From the NCBI GenBank assembly GCA_029242705.1, contig JAQWTK010000003.1:1-64000 (forward strand): 64,000 nt of DNA, read 5' to 3'. The translations under genes were made by a program, and so were the position numbers. The DNA comes from Gammaproteobacteria bacterium. GTDB lineage: Bacteria > Pseudomonadota > Gammaproteobacteria > Pseudomonadales > Pseudohongiellaceae. Under the pieces are notes generated by a model, which saw nothing but the letters and a program-made list of their open reading frames with translations, ran no database searches and was not told where the DNA came from. The stretch's first letter is position 1. Every line of letters begins with the position of its first letter. Below, piece by piece: positions 20,070 to 30,469 of this stretch.

Positions 20070-21767
20070 ATGTATAAAAAAATTCTATTAATAAACTTGT
20101 TAATGATTGTAGGTCAAAATATTTATGCCCAGTGCTCTGAAGATAGAATTAATGCGGTACCCATAGTTGGCTATGTTTACTTAGACACGAACAAAAATCT
20201 TGTAAAAGATGACGGTGAACTTGGGCTGCAGAATATTTCAGTCTCTAACGGCTGTAGCGTTGTCAGAACAGATCAAAATGGCCGCTACGAAACCACACTG
20301 GCCCCCTTTGAGATCTTGTTTATTTCAAAGCCCGCAGATTTTTCAGTACCATTAGACGACTACAATGTTCCTCAGTTTTACTACCGACATTATCCGGACG
20401 GCAGTCCAACGCAAATAACCGGCACATCCATAGAGTGGTTATGGCCAGTAATAGAGCCAACAGGCCCGCTGCCCGAGTCGTTGAACTTCCCCCTTTTTGA
20501 TTTTGAAGAAGCAAATCCAAAATTCACAGCCCACGGTTTTGCGGACACTCAGGCGCAATCGGAACTGGATCAAGATATGCTCAGAGAAGATCTAATAAAT
20601 CCTTTGGTAGGTAATCCATATTCTGTGCAATTTGGCCTTACGGTCGGCGATGTGGTCTTTGATAAGCTGGATCTTTACGATCGCCATAAAGAAATGATGG
20701 GTTTGATGGACATACCACAATGGTACTTACCAGGAAATCACGACATTAATTTCGAATCACCCAACGCAAGCTTTGCCAATGAAACCTACAAAATGCATTT
20801 TGGTCCGACCTACTACTCTTTCGATTATGGGAACGTTCATTTTGTTGCACTAAACAATGTCGAATATGCCGGAAACGGCAATCAGTTTAATTGTGAACAC
20901 CTTTTATATTGTCGAGGGATTTACCGCGGGTATATCAACCCAATCCAATTGCAATGGCTTCGCAACGACTTATCGTTCGTAGGAAAAGAAAAACTGATAG
21001 TGATTGCTACGCACATCTCTCTTTTAACTGAGGCAGATGATGGAATCAATGAGAAGATCACTGGCCCAAATACTGAAAATTTCTCAGAGCTACTGGAAAT
21101 TTTGGAGCCCTTTGAGAATATCTACGGGCTTGCTGGTCACGACACAAGTCACAGCTGGAAGGTAGAGGTAAATCATGAGCATGGATGGACTGGAAACCCA
21201 TGGATAGCCCACACATTAGCTGAAGTTCGCGGAAGCGGTTGGTTGCGCGGGCCACAAGATCTTCGCGAAGTTAGGGACGCTATGATGCAAGACGGCAACC
21301 CCAATGGGTTCTATATTCTCCGCTTCGATGACACAAAATTGATTCCCGAATTCATCCCCTTCCCTTTTGGTCCTGACGGCGCAAAACGCATGCGTATAAC
21401 TCTCGAACCAAATCTTAATAGCCCTAAACTAGGAAGCGTAAACCGTGGAACCTTAGAGAATCCCACAAAGGTTGTTGTGAACCTTTTTGATGGAGGTATC
21501 CGAGATCTCATATGGATATCGATTGATGGGTCCCCAAAAGAGTTAATGACTTACAAGATTCGTACGGACCCGTTTGTGGAATCACAATATACGAAATTCG
21601 TTAACACTGATGATGCCTTCGCGACGCCGGCTCTCTCCTCCCATATCTGGGAGTATCGCTTACCTACAACTCTTAATAGCGGCCTCCACTCAATCGTTAT
21701 AACTAGTGAAGATGAATTTGGTCAAAAACAGACTGAGGCCTCCACCTTCGAAATCCTCGAACTCTAG
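20070..21767 (+). CDS. Calcineurin-like phosphoesterase with N-terminal beta-sandwich domain, exported
   Basis: VGDVVFD, LPGNHDINFE, AGHDTSHSW motifs; VPIVGYVYLDTNKNLVKDDGELGLQNISVSNG N-domain. Confidence 0.85.
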   Translation: MYKKILLINLLMIVGQNIYAQCSEDRINAVPIVGYVYLDTNKNLVKDDGELGLQNISVSNGCSVVRTDQNGRYETTLAPFEILFISKPADFSVPLDDYNVPQFYYRHYPDGSPTQITGTSIEWLWPVIEPTGPLPESLNFPLFDFEEANPKFTAHGFADTQAQSELDQDMLREDLINPLVGNPYSVQFGLTVGDVVFDKLDLYDRHKEMMGLMDIPQWYLPGNHDINFESPNASFANETYKMHFGPTYYSFDYGNVHFVALNNVEYAGNGNQFNCEHLLYCRGIYRGYINPIQLQWLRNDLSFVGKEKLIVIATHISLLTEADDGINEKITGPNTENFSELLEILEPFENIYGLAGHDTSHSWKVEVNHEHGWTGNPWIAHTLAEVRGSGWLRGPQDLREVRDAMMQDGNPNGFYILRFDDTKLIPEFIPFPFGPDGAKRMRITLEPNLNSPKLGSVNRGTLENPTKVVVNLFDGGIRDLIWISIDGSPKELMTYKIRTDPFVESQYTKFVNTDDAFATPALSSHIWEYRLPTTLNSGLHSIVITSEDEFGQKQTEASTFEILEL

Positions 21768-22676
21768 CGTTGATACCTGAAGCGACATATTTTAAGCCCC
21801 CTTTCTGGATAGTTATCAGAAAACTCAGGCGCGACTGGTATTAAATCCATAAACTCGGTGTACGGAGCATGCTTATAAAATTTGTCGAGCAGAAATTGTT
21901 GATCTAGGAACGGATCATTTAGTGTTGCTATAACCACCGCATCCTCTTTGCATAGCGAACTCAGTTTTTTTATAACCGCACCATAATTCTTCTCTGAGTC
22001 AAAGCTATGCTTTTGCTTAGACGGCGGGTCAATGATGATTAAATCATACCTTCCGAGCTGTTTTATCTTCCCCCAAGACGTAAATAAGTTATGTGGCAAT
22101 GAAACAACTTTCCTTAAATCATGACCATTCAAGGCATGATTATTTTCTCCCCACCGCAGACTTTGTTTGGACATATCTACGTTCACAACAGATTCTGCCC
22201 CCCTTCAATCGCGGCCACAGAAAAAGAACAGGTGTAAGCAAACAAATTGAGGATTTTTCCCAGAACTATTTGATTTTATCCAAGCTCTAAATGGGCGCAT
22301 ATCCAAAAATAGCCCCGTATTTTGCGGAACACTCAGGCGAACTTCATATTTTAGTTCGTTTTCTTCTACCACTGTTTTTATGAGATTTTTGCCTGCTAAA
22401 ATTTCGGTCGGCACACTCTTTATGTAGCATGTGGCGCTGTTGCAGCATCACCACCACAATTTGATTATATTGATCAAAGTCTTTCACCCACCCTTGTATT
22501 TCTGGCAAGTTTACAACCTGCTGATAAGCGGAAATAAACAGCGCCGGTGGATACCAATCTATACATAGATGTCCATACCCAGGAAAAAACTGTCCACGAC
22601 CGTGAAAAACACGTCTTGGCTCTACCTGGTTTTCTTGAAAGAAATTTTGAAGCGCTATTTTTACTGGATCATTCAC
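21764..22676 (-). pseudogene. COG1092-type class I SAM-dependent RNA methyltransferase, disrupted by two frameshifts (ORF pieces 22344-22676, 22205-22414, 21764-22186)
   Basis: Fragments reassemble across three frames: RRVFHGRGQFFPGYGHLCIDWYPPALF / TEILAGK...NTGLFLDMRPFRAW / (LNLFAYTCSFSVAAIEGGAE)SVVNVDMSKQSLRWGENNHALNGHDL...DLIIIDPPSKQ. Confidence 0.85.
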
Positions 22677-22721
22677 AATAGAAAATCATAAAAATAAAGT
22701 CGGCATGTATAATACGCATTT

Positions 22722-22740
22722 AATACGGTAAATTCGTATT
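22722..22740. repeat. Inverted repeat AATACG-gtaaatt-CGTATT in divergent intergenic region (possible operator)
   Basis: Read directly; additional direct AATACG copy at 22711-22716. Confidence 0.45.
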
Positions 22741-22796
22741 GCTCAGATTATACCAGCCATCCGAATCATGCATTGACATAATATAGAGCGGTATAG

Positions 22797-24407
22797 ATGA
22801 AAACTAATTTTGATTACATCATAGTCGGCGCAGGGACGGCGGGGTGCGTGCTTGCAAATAGACTCTCTGCCGACCCTAAAAATCGAGTCCTTCTAATCGA
22901 GGCCGGGAAAAAAGACGATTACTTTTGGATCGATATCCCCGTCGGATACCTTTACACCATCGGAAATCCAAGAACAGATTGGTGTTACAAAACAGAATCC
23001 GACCCCGGTCTAAACGGGCGCTCTATTGGTTATGCGCGCGGAAAAGTTCTAGGAGGTTGTTCTTCCATTAATGCGATGATTTACATGAGAGGCCAAAAAA
23101 GTGACTTTGATTACTGGAAGTCTCTAGGTAATTATGGATGGGGCTGGGATGATGTTTTACCTATTTTCAAAATGTCTGAAGATTATCAGCATGGAGAAGA
23201 CGAATTTCATGGTGTAGGCGGAGAGATGCGCGTCGAGGAGCGCAGGGTCAACTGGGAGATACTAGACGCCTGGAGAGACGCAGCAGCGGAATGTGGCATT
23301 CCGAAGATCGAAGAATTTAATCGTGGTGATAATTTCGGTAACGCGTATTTCCAGATGAATCAGCGCAAAGGAAGGCGCTGGAGTGCTACAAAAGCATACT
23401 TGCACCCAGCCCAGTCGCGGCAAAATCTAACCATCCTTACAGATACCCATGTTGAAAAAATTAAAACTGAGAATTTTAATAGCGAATTAAGAGCCACCGG
23501 CTTAAAAATTAAAAGAGAGAATCGCGAATCAGAGTATTTAACTGCTGATAAGGAAATCATACTTTCTGCAGGTGCTATCGGTTCACCACAAATCCTGCAA
23601 CTATCGGGCATTGGACCAAAGGAACTGCTCAGCCAAAAAGGTATTGATGTATTAGCAGATCTACCCGGTGTAGGAGAAAATCTTCACGATCACCTGCAAG
23701 TGAGGAGCGTATATAAAGTAGAAAATACAGTGACTCTAAATCAACGCGCTAAATCCATCTTTGGCAAAGCAGTGATGGGGTTAGAATACCTGTTATTTAA
23801 AACTGGGCCCTTAACTATGCCTCCCTCTCAATTAGGCGCTTTTGCAAAAAGTGATCCCGAACAAACAACAGCAAATATAGAGTGGCACGTGCAACCTTTA
23901 TCTCTCGATAAATTTGGCGATCCATTGCATGCATTTAATGCAATTACACCTTCTGTTTGTAATCTGCGGCCCTCAAGCAGGGGCTCTGTTGAAATAAAAT
24001 CTAATGATCCTAGAGATTATCCAGAAATCAGACTGAACTATTTGTCTACATCCAAAGATGAGCAAGTAGCGGTAGAAGGACTCCGCCTGACACGAAAAAT
24101 TATGAGGGCAAAATCACTCGAAAAATTCAATCCACAGGAATGGAAACCGGGGCCAGATATTCAAACAGAGGAGCAACTTCTCGACTCGGCCAGAAATTTA
24201 GGAACGACAATCTTTCACCCTGTTGGCACGTGTAAGATGGGTAGCGATGAATACGCAGTGGTTAATGATAGATTGCAGGTACGCGGTGTAAAAAGGCTCA
24301 GGGTAATCGACGCATCCATTATGCCAAGAATTACATCGGGTAACACTAATGCTCCAACGGTAATGATTGCGGAAAAAGGTGCGGGATTTATTCTAGAGAC
24401 CATTTAG
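22797..24407 (+). CDS. GMC family oxidoreductase (choline/alcohol dehydrogenase-like)
   Basis: DYIIVGAGTAGCVLANRLS; GGCSSINAMIYMRG; HPVGTCKMG motifs. Confidence 0.95.
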   Translation: MKTNFDYIIVGAGTAGCVLANRLSADPKNRVLLIEAGKKDDYFWIDIPVGYLYTIGNPRTDWCYKTESDPGLNGRSIGYARGKVLGGCSSINAMIYMRGQKSDFDYWKSLGNYGWGWDDVLPIFKMSEDYQHGEDEFHGVGGEMRVEERRVNWEILDAWRDAAAECGIPKIEEFNRGDNFGNAYFQMNQRKGRRWSATKAYLHPAQSRQNLTILTDTHVEKIKTENFNSELRATGLKIKRENRESEYLTADKEIILSAGAIGSPQILQLSGIGPKELLSQKGIDVLADLPGVGENLHDHLQVRSVYKVENTVTLNQRAKSIFGKAVMGLEYLLFKTGPLTMPPSQLGAFAKSDPEQTTANIEWHVQPLSLDKFGDPLHAFNAITPSVCNLRPSSRGSVEIKSNDPRDYPEIRLNYLSTSKDEQVAVEGLRLTRKIMRAKSLEKFNPQEWKPGPDIQTEEQLLDSARNLGTTIFHPVGTCKMGSDEYAVVNDRLQVRGVKRLRVIDASIMPRITSGNTNAPTVMIAEKGAGFILETI

Positions 24408-24540
24408 TTAAAATATTTATGAAATACAAATACTTAAAATCTCCATAGACTCACTGCTGAGCCAAGAAATTAAGTATTTGCAATGTTGCTGCGGACTTGG
24501 CAACCTTACAGCATTAAGACCGATCAAAAAGGGGAAAAAC

Positions 24541-26124
24541 ATGAAAAACAAACTACTTTTAACTTTATCCATTATGGTTTGCGGAATGCTTTCTGCAAAT
24601 GTATTCAGTGCAGAGCTAGAGCGAATAGGAACCTTTGACTTCCCAAGTTCGGCCTCCAAAGAAGCACAAGAACACTTCATATTGGGCGTAGGCTATCTCC
24701 ACAGTTTTGGATGGAAACAGGCCAGAGGCGAATTCCGTAAAGCCCAAGAGATCGAGCCTGATTTTGCACTTGCCTATTGGGGAGAGTCCTTAACATATAA
24801 TCACCCCCTAATCCCGGTCTTACAAGATCCCGATTCGCCAAAGGACACGCTCAATCGACTAGGTTCTACATCAGAAGAACGATTATCTAAAGCACCTACC
24901 AATAGAGAAAAGGGATTCGTAAGAGCCGCTGAAGCATTTGCATTTACGGAAGGTTCGTTGGGTGATAAGCGGTTGGCGTGGATGTACGCTATGCAGGATC
25001 TGTATGAAGATTTTCCGGAAGACCAAGAGGTAGCAGCCTTCACAGCAGTTTCTATGCTAAGCGGAGCGACCGTTTCCAGAGATGGCCGAGTGCTTAATAA
25101 TTTCCTCACAGAATCCGGAACCGAAATCAGCATGCAGGCCGGAGCAATGGCGATGGATATTTTCAGAGAAAACCCAAATCATCCAGGTGCCGCGCACTAT
25201 ATAATTCACTCCTTCGATCACCCCACTTATGCTCCTCTAGCGCTAACTGCAGCTGAAAAATACGCAGGCATAGCGCCGGCAGTATCCCATGCGAGGCACA
25301 TGCCCACCCATATTTTTATCCAGCACGGGATGTGGGACAGAGTATCTGAATGGAATGATTCTGCATTTCAAGCAGGCTGGGACCTATGGGAGGCGGGTGA
25401 TGCCGCTGGTGACCAAAACCATTCCTCTGACTGGGGCCAGTATGGCGACCTTCAGCGCGGTGATTTTGATCGATCAAATATGTGGATGGACAGAGCAAGT
25501 CAAGTTCTCGCAAATAATCCTGGCGACCCTCGATCAACTGGAACACTCAAGACAATGAAGGCTCGTCACATTATCGAGACAGAGAACTGGGAGACCTATG
25601 AGTTAACAGACTCTCTAAGCTCTGATGAGCTCCTAGCCCTTGGGCTAAGTGCTGCGAATCTTGGAGATCTTGATCTGGCTCAATCGGTCGCAGACAAATT
25701 AGAAAATCTTTCCTCTCAAAGCCCTAACAATACATCTCTGGGCCTTATAAGCCTAGAAGTGTCAGCTCTTACGAAGTTCAAGAAAGGACAAGAAGATGAA
25801 GCGGTTTCCATGTTGATGGATGCGGTTGCCCTCGCTGACAGCCAATCACCTCCTAGAGGGGCTGCCAGTCCTTTGAAACCAGTTCATGAATTGGCTGGTG
25901 ATGTATTGCTCGCAATGGGAAATCATAGCCAAGCAGCTGAACTCTATGAAGCTTCCTTAGGAAGAATGGCTAACCGGCCACGAGCACTTTTAGGCGCCGC
26001 TAGAAGCTATGCCGGCATGGATGACAACTACAATGCCAGACAAAGATTCCAAGCTTTTTATAGCCTCTGGAAAGACAGCAACCTAGCCGAAGTGAACGAA
26101 GCCAAAGGCTTTCTTGGCCTCTAA
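24541..26124 (+). CDS. Exported tetratricopeptide-repeat protein
   Basis: Signal peptide from ATG 24541; helical repeat FGWKQARGEFRKAQEIEPDFALAYWGES etc. Confidence 0.75.
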   Translation: MKNKLLLTLSIMVCGMLSANVFSAELERIGTFDFPSSASKEAQEHFILGVGYLHSFGWKQARGEFRKAQEIEPDFALAYWGESLTYNHPLIPVLQDPDSPKDTLNRLGSTSEERLSKAPTNREKGFVRAAEAFAFTEGSLGDKRLAWMYAMQDLYEDFPEDQEVAAFTAVSMLSGATVSRDGRVLNNFLTESGTEISMQAGAMAMDIFRENPNHPGAAHYIIHSFDHPTYAPLALTAAEKYAGIAPAVSHARHMPTHIFIQHGMWDRVSEWNDSAFQAGWDLWEAGDAAGDQNHSSDWGQYGDLQRGDFDRSNMWMDRASQVLANNPGDPRSTGTLKTMKARHIIETENWETYELTDSLSSDELLALGLSAANLGDLDLAQSVADKLENLSSQSPNNTSLGLISLEVSALTKFKKGQEDEAVSMLMDAVALADSQSPPRGAASPLKPVHELAGDVLLAMGNHSQAAELYEASLGRMANRPRALLGAARSYAGMDDNYNARQRFQAFYSLWKDSNLAEVNEAKGFLGL

Positions 26125-26140
26125 GGGATAGGTAGCAAAT

Positions 26141-27409
26141 ATGACGAAAAAGGCTTTTGAGAAAGTAGCGGCCAATGGGTTGATTAGTAGGAGACATCTT
26201 CTCGGCCTCGGGGTCGCTGGCTCAGGGCTAGCGATATCCGGTGCCGCTCTTGGAGCGGACTCGCAAATAAACTTTCAAATACCGTCATGGTCGCGTCAAC
26301 CTGGCCCGGGGCCGAGCGCTTATGGTTCGCGATCACCGTATGCTGAAGATCTTGAGAGACTCTCAGGGTTTACTAATCCCACTTACCCTGGTGGGGGCGC
26401 ATCTCGATCACCCTTGCAACATTTACAAGGAACGATCACTCCCAATAGCTTGCACTTTGAAAGGCACCACGCTGGGGTCCCAAACATAGATCCCTCTCAG
26501 CATAATTTAGTTATAAATGGTCTAGTCCGGCAACCACTGGTATTTCGCTACGAAGACCTCTTAAAATATCAAATGGTAAGCCGTATTCATTTTCTCGAGT
26601 GTTCGGGGAACAGCGGAGCCCTATTAAGAGGAGAAGTGGGTGGATCCGCTCAGAGCTTGCATGGTCTAGTATCTTGCGCAGAGTGGACAGGTATTCCCCT
26701 ATCTACATTGTTAGATGAAGCTGGAGTTCTTCCCGAAGCCAAGTGGGTGGCCGCCGTTGGTGCCGATGGAGCTAGCATGGGAAGGTCCGTCCCTATAGCT
26801 AAAGCCTTAGATGATGTGATGGTGGCTTTGTATCAGAATGGAGAGGCTGTCAGACCTGAACAAGGCTACCCGATGCGCTTATTCTGTCCGGGGTGGGAGG
26901 GAAATATAAGCGTTAAATGGCTGACTCAACTAAAACTGACCGCAGAACCCTCTCAGTTTAGAGATGAAACAAGCAAATATACTGATACGTTGCCTAATCG
27001 ATTAAGCTATCAATTCACGTTTCCCATGGGGTCAAAATCTCTAATCACTTCTCCCTCTGGAGAAATGACCCTAGACCAAACGGGCATTTACCAAGTAACC
27101 GGCATTGCCTGGAGTGGCCGTGGAAGCATTAGAAAGGTCGAGGTAAGCGCCGACGGAGGCCAAACTTGGGCGGAAGCAGCTATACAGGGGCATCAGTTAG
27201 ATAGGGCTCTCACGCGCTTCACTATTCCTTGGGAGTGGAATGGCGGCAGGGCAATATTGCAAAGTCGCGCAACGGATAGTGAGGGTAACATTCAACCAAC
27301 GCGTGATGCTTTGATCGCCGAAAAAGGCACCCTAAGTTTTTACCATACTCCTTGTATCCAAAGTTGGGGTGTAGATGAACAAGGTCAGGTAACAAACGTC
27401 TATGTATAA
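26141..27409 (+). CDS. Molybdopterin-dependent sulfite dehydrogenase (SoxC/SorA-like), Tat signal
   Basis: SRRHLLGLGVAGSG; LECSGNSG Moco-Cys motif; C-terminal dimerisation domain. Confidence 0.85.
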   Translation: MTKKAFEKVAANGLISRRHLLGLGVAGSGLAISGAALGADSQINFQIPSWSRQPGPGPSAYGSRSPYAEDLERLSGFTNPTYPGGGASRSPLQHLQGTITPNSLHFERHHAGVPNIDPSQHNLVINGLVRQPLVFRYEDLLKYQMVSRIHFLECSGNSGALLRGEVGGSAQSLHGLVSCAEWTGIPLSTLLDEAGVLPEAKWVAAVGADGASMGRSVPIAKALDDVMVALYQNGEAVRPEQGYPMRLFCPGWEGNISVKWLTQLKLTAEPSQFRDETSKYTDTLPNRLSYQFTFPMGSKSLITSPSGEMTLDQTGIYQVTGIAWSGRGSIRKVEVSADGGQTWAEAAIQGHQLDRALTRFTIPWEWNGGRAILQSRATDSEGNIQPTRDALIAEKGTLSFYHTPCIQSWGVDEQGQVTNVYV

Positions 27410-27932
27410 AAGTTTATTTTTATCAGTCCTCTTCTTCTTTATCACTACAAGTTCGATGATCGTAAATCCCCAAGACGGTGTGCGGCTCGGCATTCCTATA
27501 AGCGAAGAAGATCTCCAGGGTTTTGATTTAATTGCCGCACCAGATGGTTCGGGTTTTCCATTAGGTAATGGGACGGCCCGACAGGGAAAAGATGTCTACG
27601 ACATTAACTGTGCTGTCTGTCACGGAGCAAACGGAGAAGGAACCTCTGGTAACACGATAATTGTAGGCGGTGATATGCAATCAGAAGGACCTCCGTTGCG
27701 AACAGTTGGGAGTTATTGGCCTTATGCCACTACACTATTCGATTTTATTCGCCGGGCGATGCCCGCGACCGCCCCTAAATCTCTTAGCAACGAACAGGTA
27801 TATCAAGTTACCGCTTATGTCCTCTATATGAATGATATCATCGGCCAGGACGCGGAGCTTAGTGCCAGCAGCTTGATCAATATTCAAATGCCTAACGCCG
27901 ATGGCTTCATAGATCGAAGCCATATCCAATAA
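27402..27932 (+). CDS. Cytochrome c partner of the sulfite dehydrogenase
   Basis: CAVCHGANGEG motif, overlaps preceding CDS. Confidence 0.85.
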   Translation: MYKSLFLSVLFFFITTSSMIVNPQDGVRLGIPISEEDLQGFDLIAAPDGSGFPLGNGTARQGKDVYDINCAVCHGANGEGTSGNTIIVGGDMQSEGPPLRTVGSYWPYATTLFDFIRRAMPATAPKSLSNEQVYQVTAYVLYMNDIIGQDAELSASSLINIQMPNADGFIDRSHIQ

Positions 27933-28080
27933 AATCTAATAACTAATTTTTGCTTTCCACAAATGACTCGAGATTAGAGCTATTGTGATCTTGACCGAAT
28001 GCAATAAATTGAAACCCTACCTTGCACTAAGGCTGAGAATCCATACTATTCGACCCCGATTATCACAGGATGGGAATCGA

Positions 28081-30360
28081 ATGAATCTATTAAAGTATTT
28101 GCATCGCGCACTTTGCGCAGTTTTTCTAACTTTTATGGCCATTTCAATTAATGCCGCTGAAAGCGGATTAACCATACCGCGCATCGAAGGAGAACCAACA
28201 CTCGCTGATTTTTCCGGAATGCAGCCTAGTACATCACTTGCAAGATCGATGAGTAAGATTGAGGATTTCATTCAGCGCACACCCTACCCTGGGCAAGCGT
28301 CTGCGCAAAAGACAGAAGCATATACTGGATACGATCAAGAAAACATCTATGTAGTCGTTTTGGCTTTCGATACCAACCCGGAATTAATCAGAGGAAACTT
28401 ATCCTCTCGTGAGAATATTTTCGGAGACGATTGGGTCGGCTTTATGATTGATACCTTTAACGATCAACGTTCTTCCTTCGCGTTCGCATCAAACGCTCGA
28501 GGCATTCAGTTTGACGCTCGATGGACAGAAGGGTCATCAAGAAGAGCAGGCTTTGATCCTACTTTTGATGCGGTTTGGTTTAACGAAGGCCAACTAACCG
28601 AAAAAGGGTATATGGTTTCTTTCACTGTCCCACTTAGAAGCCTGCGCTTTAATGAGTCAGAAGAACAAACGTGGCGTATTCAATTTACGCGAACCATACC
28701 TAGATATGGAGAGGAGGCCCATTGGCCCGAATACTCCGTGAATGTCGAGGGCAGATTAAATCAAACCGCTCAATTAACAGGCATACAGAACGTTTCTCCC
28801 GGTAATAATTATCAGGTTATCCCTTTTTTCTTCGCGCGTGAACTTGATGCGCTAAACAGGAGTGCTCTTGGTGGACCAAAGTTCGGCACAACCTCCGAAC
28901 AGGAAGTTGGAGTGGATGCTAAATTTGTTTTCAATGACAGCTGGGCGTTAGATCTGACCCTTAACCCAGATTTCAGCCAAATTGAGTCGGATGAACCTCA
29001 AGTCACCGTCAATGAAAGGTTTGAAGTCCAGTTCCCAGAACGTCGGCCGTTTTTTATTGAGAATGCAGACTTCTTTGCGACCGACTCGAATCTTGTATTT
29101 ACCCGAAGGATTGTTGATCCAGAGGGTGGAATAAGATTGACAGGCCGGTCTGGTGAGTACGGCTTTGGTAGCATTCTAATTAATGATGCTGCACCAGGCT
29201 TAAACAGGGACGCCGATGATCCGCTTAGAGGTGAAAAAGCTAACATTGCCATAGTTAGAGGATTCAGAGACCTTGGTGACCAAGATCGTGTCGGCTTCTT
29301 GGCCACAGAACGTCAGTTGGGAGACGGCTACAATAGGGTACTTAGCTTCGACGGTACATTTAAATTTACAGACAATTGGTTTACACAAATGCAACTAGTC
29401 GGCACAGAGAGCGAACCAACTAGCGGCGACAAATCAACTACCGGCTATCAGCGCAACATAATGGTTAACCGGGAAGGTAGAACTTATAACAATCATACAC
29501 ACTTCATAGAAACCACCTCTGATTTTAGGACCGAATTAGGTTTTCAAAACAGATTTTATAAACCTGGTACTTCAGGTATACACCAAAGATCAGGTCTGAA
29601 TTTTTATCCCGAAGGCTCCGCTTTAAATAGATGGGGTGGCGCCCTCTTCGGTGTATATTTAGAGGACATGGAAGGCGAGAAGATTTATTCTCAATTTGGT
29701 CCTACATTGGACTTGCGTTTTGAGACAACAAGCCTAAATTTCAATTGGACTGACTATGAAGAAATACTCAAGCCCGGTGACTTTCCAGGGTTAAACTCGG
29801 TCAGATCTTACGATTACGATACCTGGCAAGTCCGCTTTAGTAACAGCACACTTGAAACTGTACAAATCAACGCCAATTATAGACAGGGCACCACTCTAAA
29901 CTTAGTTCCGCAGACTGGCTATCTCCCCTCCGTTGCAGACACGGACAGAATAGATTTAAACGTACTGGTTAGACCCATCGATCAATTAAGCATAGCGAAT
30001 ACGTATTTTCTAACCGAACTTGAAACACAGAGTGGGACAAAGATATTTTCTAACGAGATCGTTCGATCAAATTGGAACTATCAGTTTACAAAGGAACTCT
30101 CGCTACGGTTTATCGCTCAATATGATAAAACTGAAGCGGGCCCAGCAACGCGACTGAAAGATGATGAAAATTTAAACTTCGACGTCCTGTTGCGTTATGT
30201 AATTAATCCCTGGTCAGCTTTCTATGTGGGTTATAACTCTAACCAAAGTAACTTTGATATCGTAGATGTCGAGGGCGAAAGAGAATTAATTGTAGCTAAT
30301 GATCTACGCCGCGAGGGAGATCAGTTCTTCGTGAAGTTCTCCTACCTTTTCCAACGGTAA
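28081..30360 (+). CDS. Carbohydrate-binding family 9-like / DUF5916 outer-membrane protein
   Basis: EDFIQRTPYPGQASAQKTEAYTGYDQENIYVVV N-domain; FEVQFPERRPFFIENADFF and C-terminal beta-barrel pattern; start at ATG 28081. Confidence 0.8.
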   Translation: MNLLKYLHRALCAVFLTFMAISINAAESGLTIPRIEGEPTLADFSGMQPSTSLARSMSKIEDFIQRTPYPGQASAQKTEAYTGYDQENIYVVVLAFDTNPELIRGNLSSRENIFGDDWVGFMIDTFNDQRSSFAFASNARGIQFDARWTEGSSRRAGFDPTFDAVWFNEGQLTEKGYMVSFTVPLRSLRFNESEEQTWRIQFTRTIPRYGEEAHWPEYSVNVEGRLNQTAQLTGIQNVSPGNNYQVIPFFFARELDALNRSALGGPKFGTTSEQEVGVDAKFVFNDSWALDLTLNPDFSQIESDEPQVTVNERFEVQFPERRPFFIENADFFATDSNLVFTRRIVDPEGGIRLTGRSGEYGFGSILINDAAPGLNRDADDPLRGEKANIAIVRGFRDLGDQDRVGFLATERQLGDGYNRVLSFDGTFKFTDNWFTQMQLVGTESEPTSGDKSTTGYQRNIMVNREGRTYNNHTHFIETTSDFRTELGFQNRFYKPGTSGIHQRSGLNFYPEGSALNRWGGALFGVYLEDMEGEKIYSQFGPTLDLRFETTSLNFNWTDYEEILKPGDFPGLNSVRSYDYDTWQVRFSNSTLETVQINANYRQGTTLNLVPQTGYLPSVADTDRIDLNVLVRPIDQLSIANTYFLTELETQSGTKIFSNEIVRSNWNYQFTKELSLRFIAQYDKTEAGPATRLKDDENLNFDVLLRYVINPWSAFYVGYNSNQSNFDIVDVEGERELIVANDLRREGDQFFVKFSYLFQR

Positions 30361-30469
30361 AAAAATAGCACTTATCTTTTACAGAACCTGGTGAATGCGC
30401 TAGTTTTATGTGCTAGCGAAATAACAAAGGCTGTCGACTAGCCTAAGATCGGCAGAACGGACTACACAA

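Noticed and set aside
30397-30443. Small inverted repeats CGCTAG...CTAGCG and AGGCT...AGCCT downstream of the DUF5916 gene
   Set aside because: Short arms, no clear T tract; could be a weak terminator but not supportable alone.
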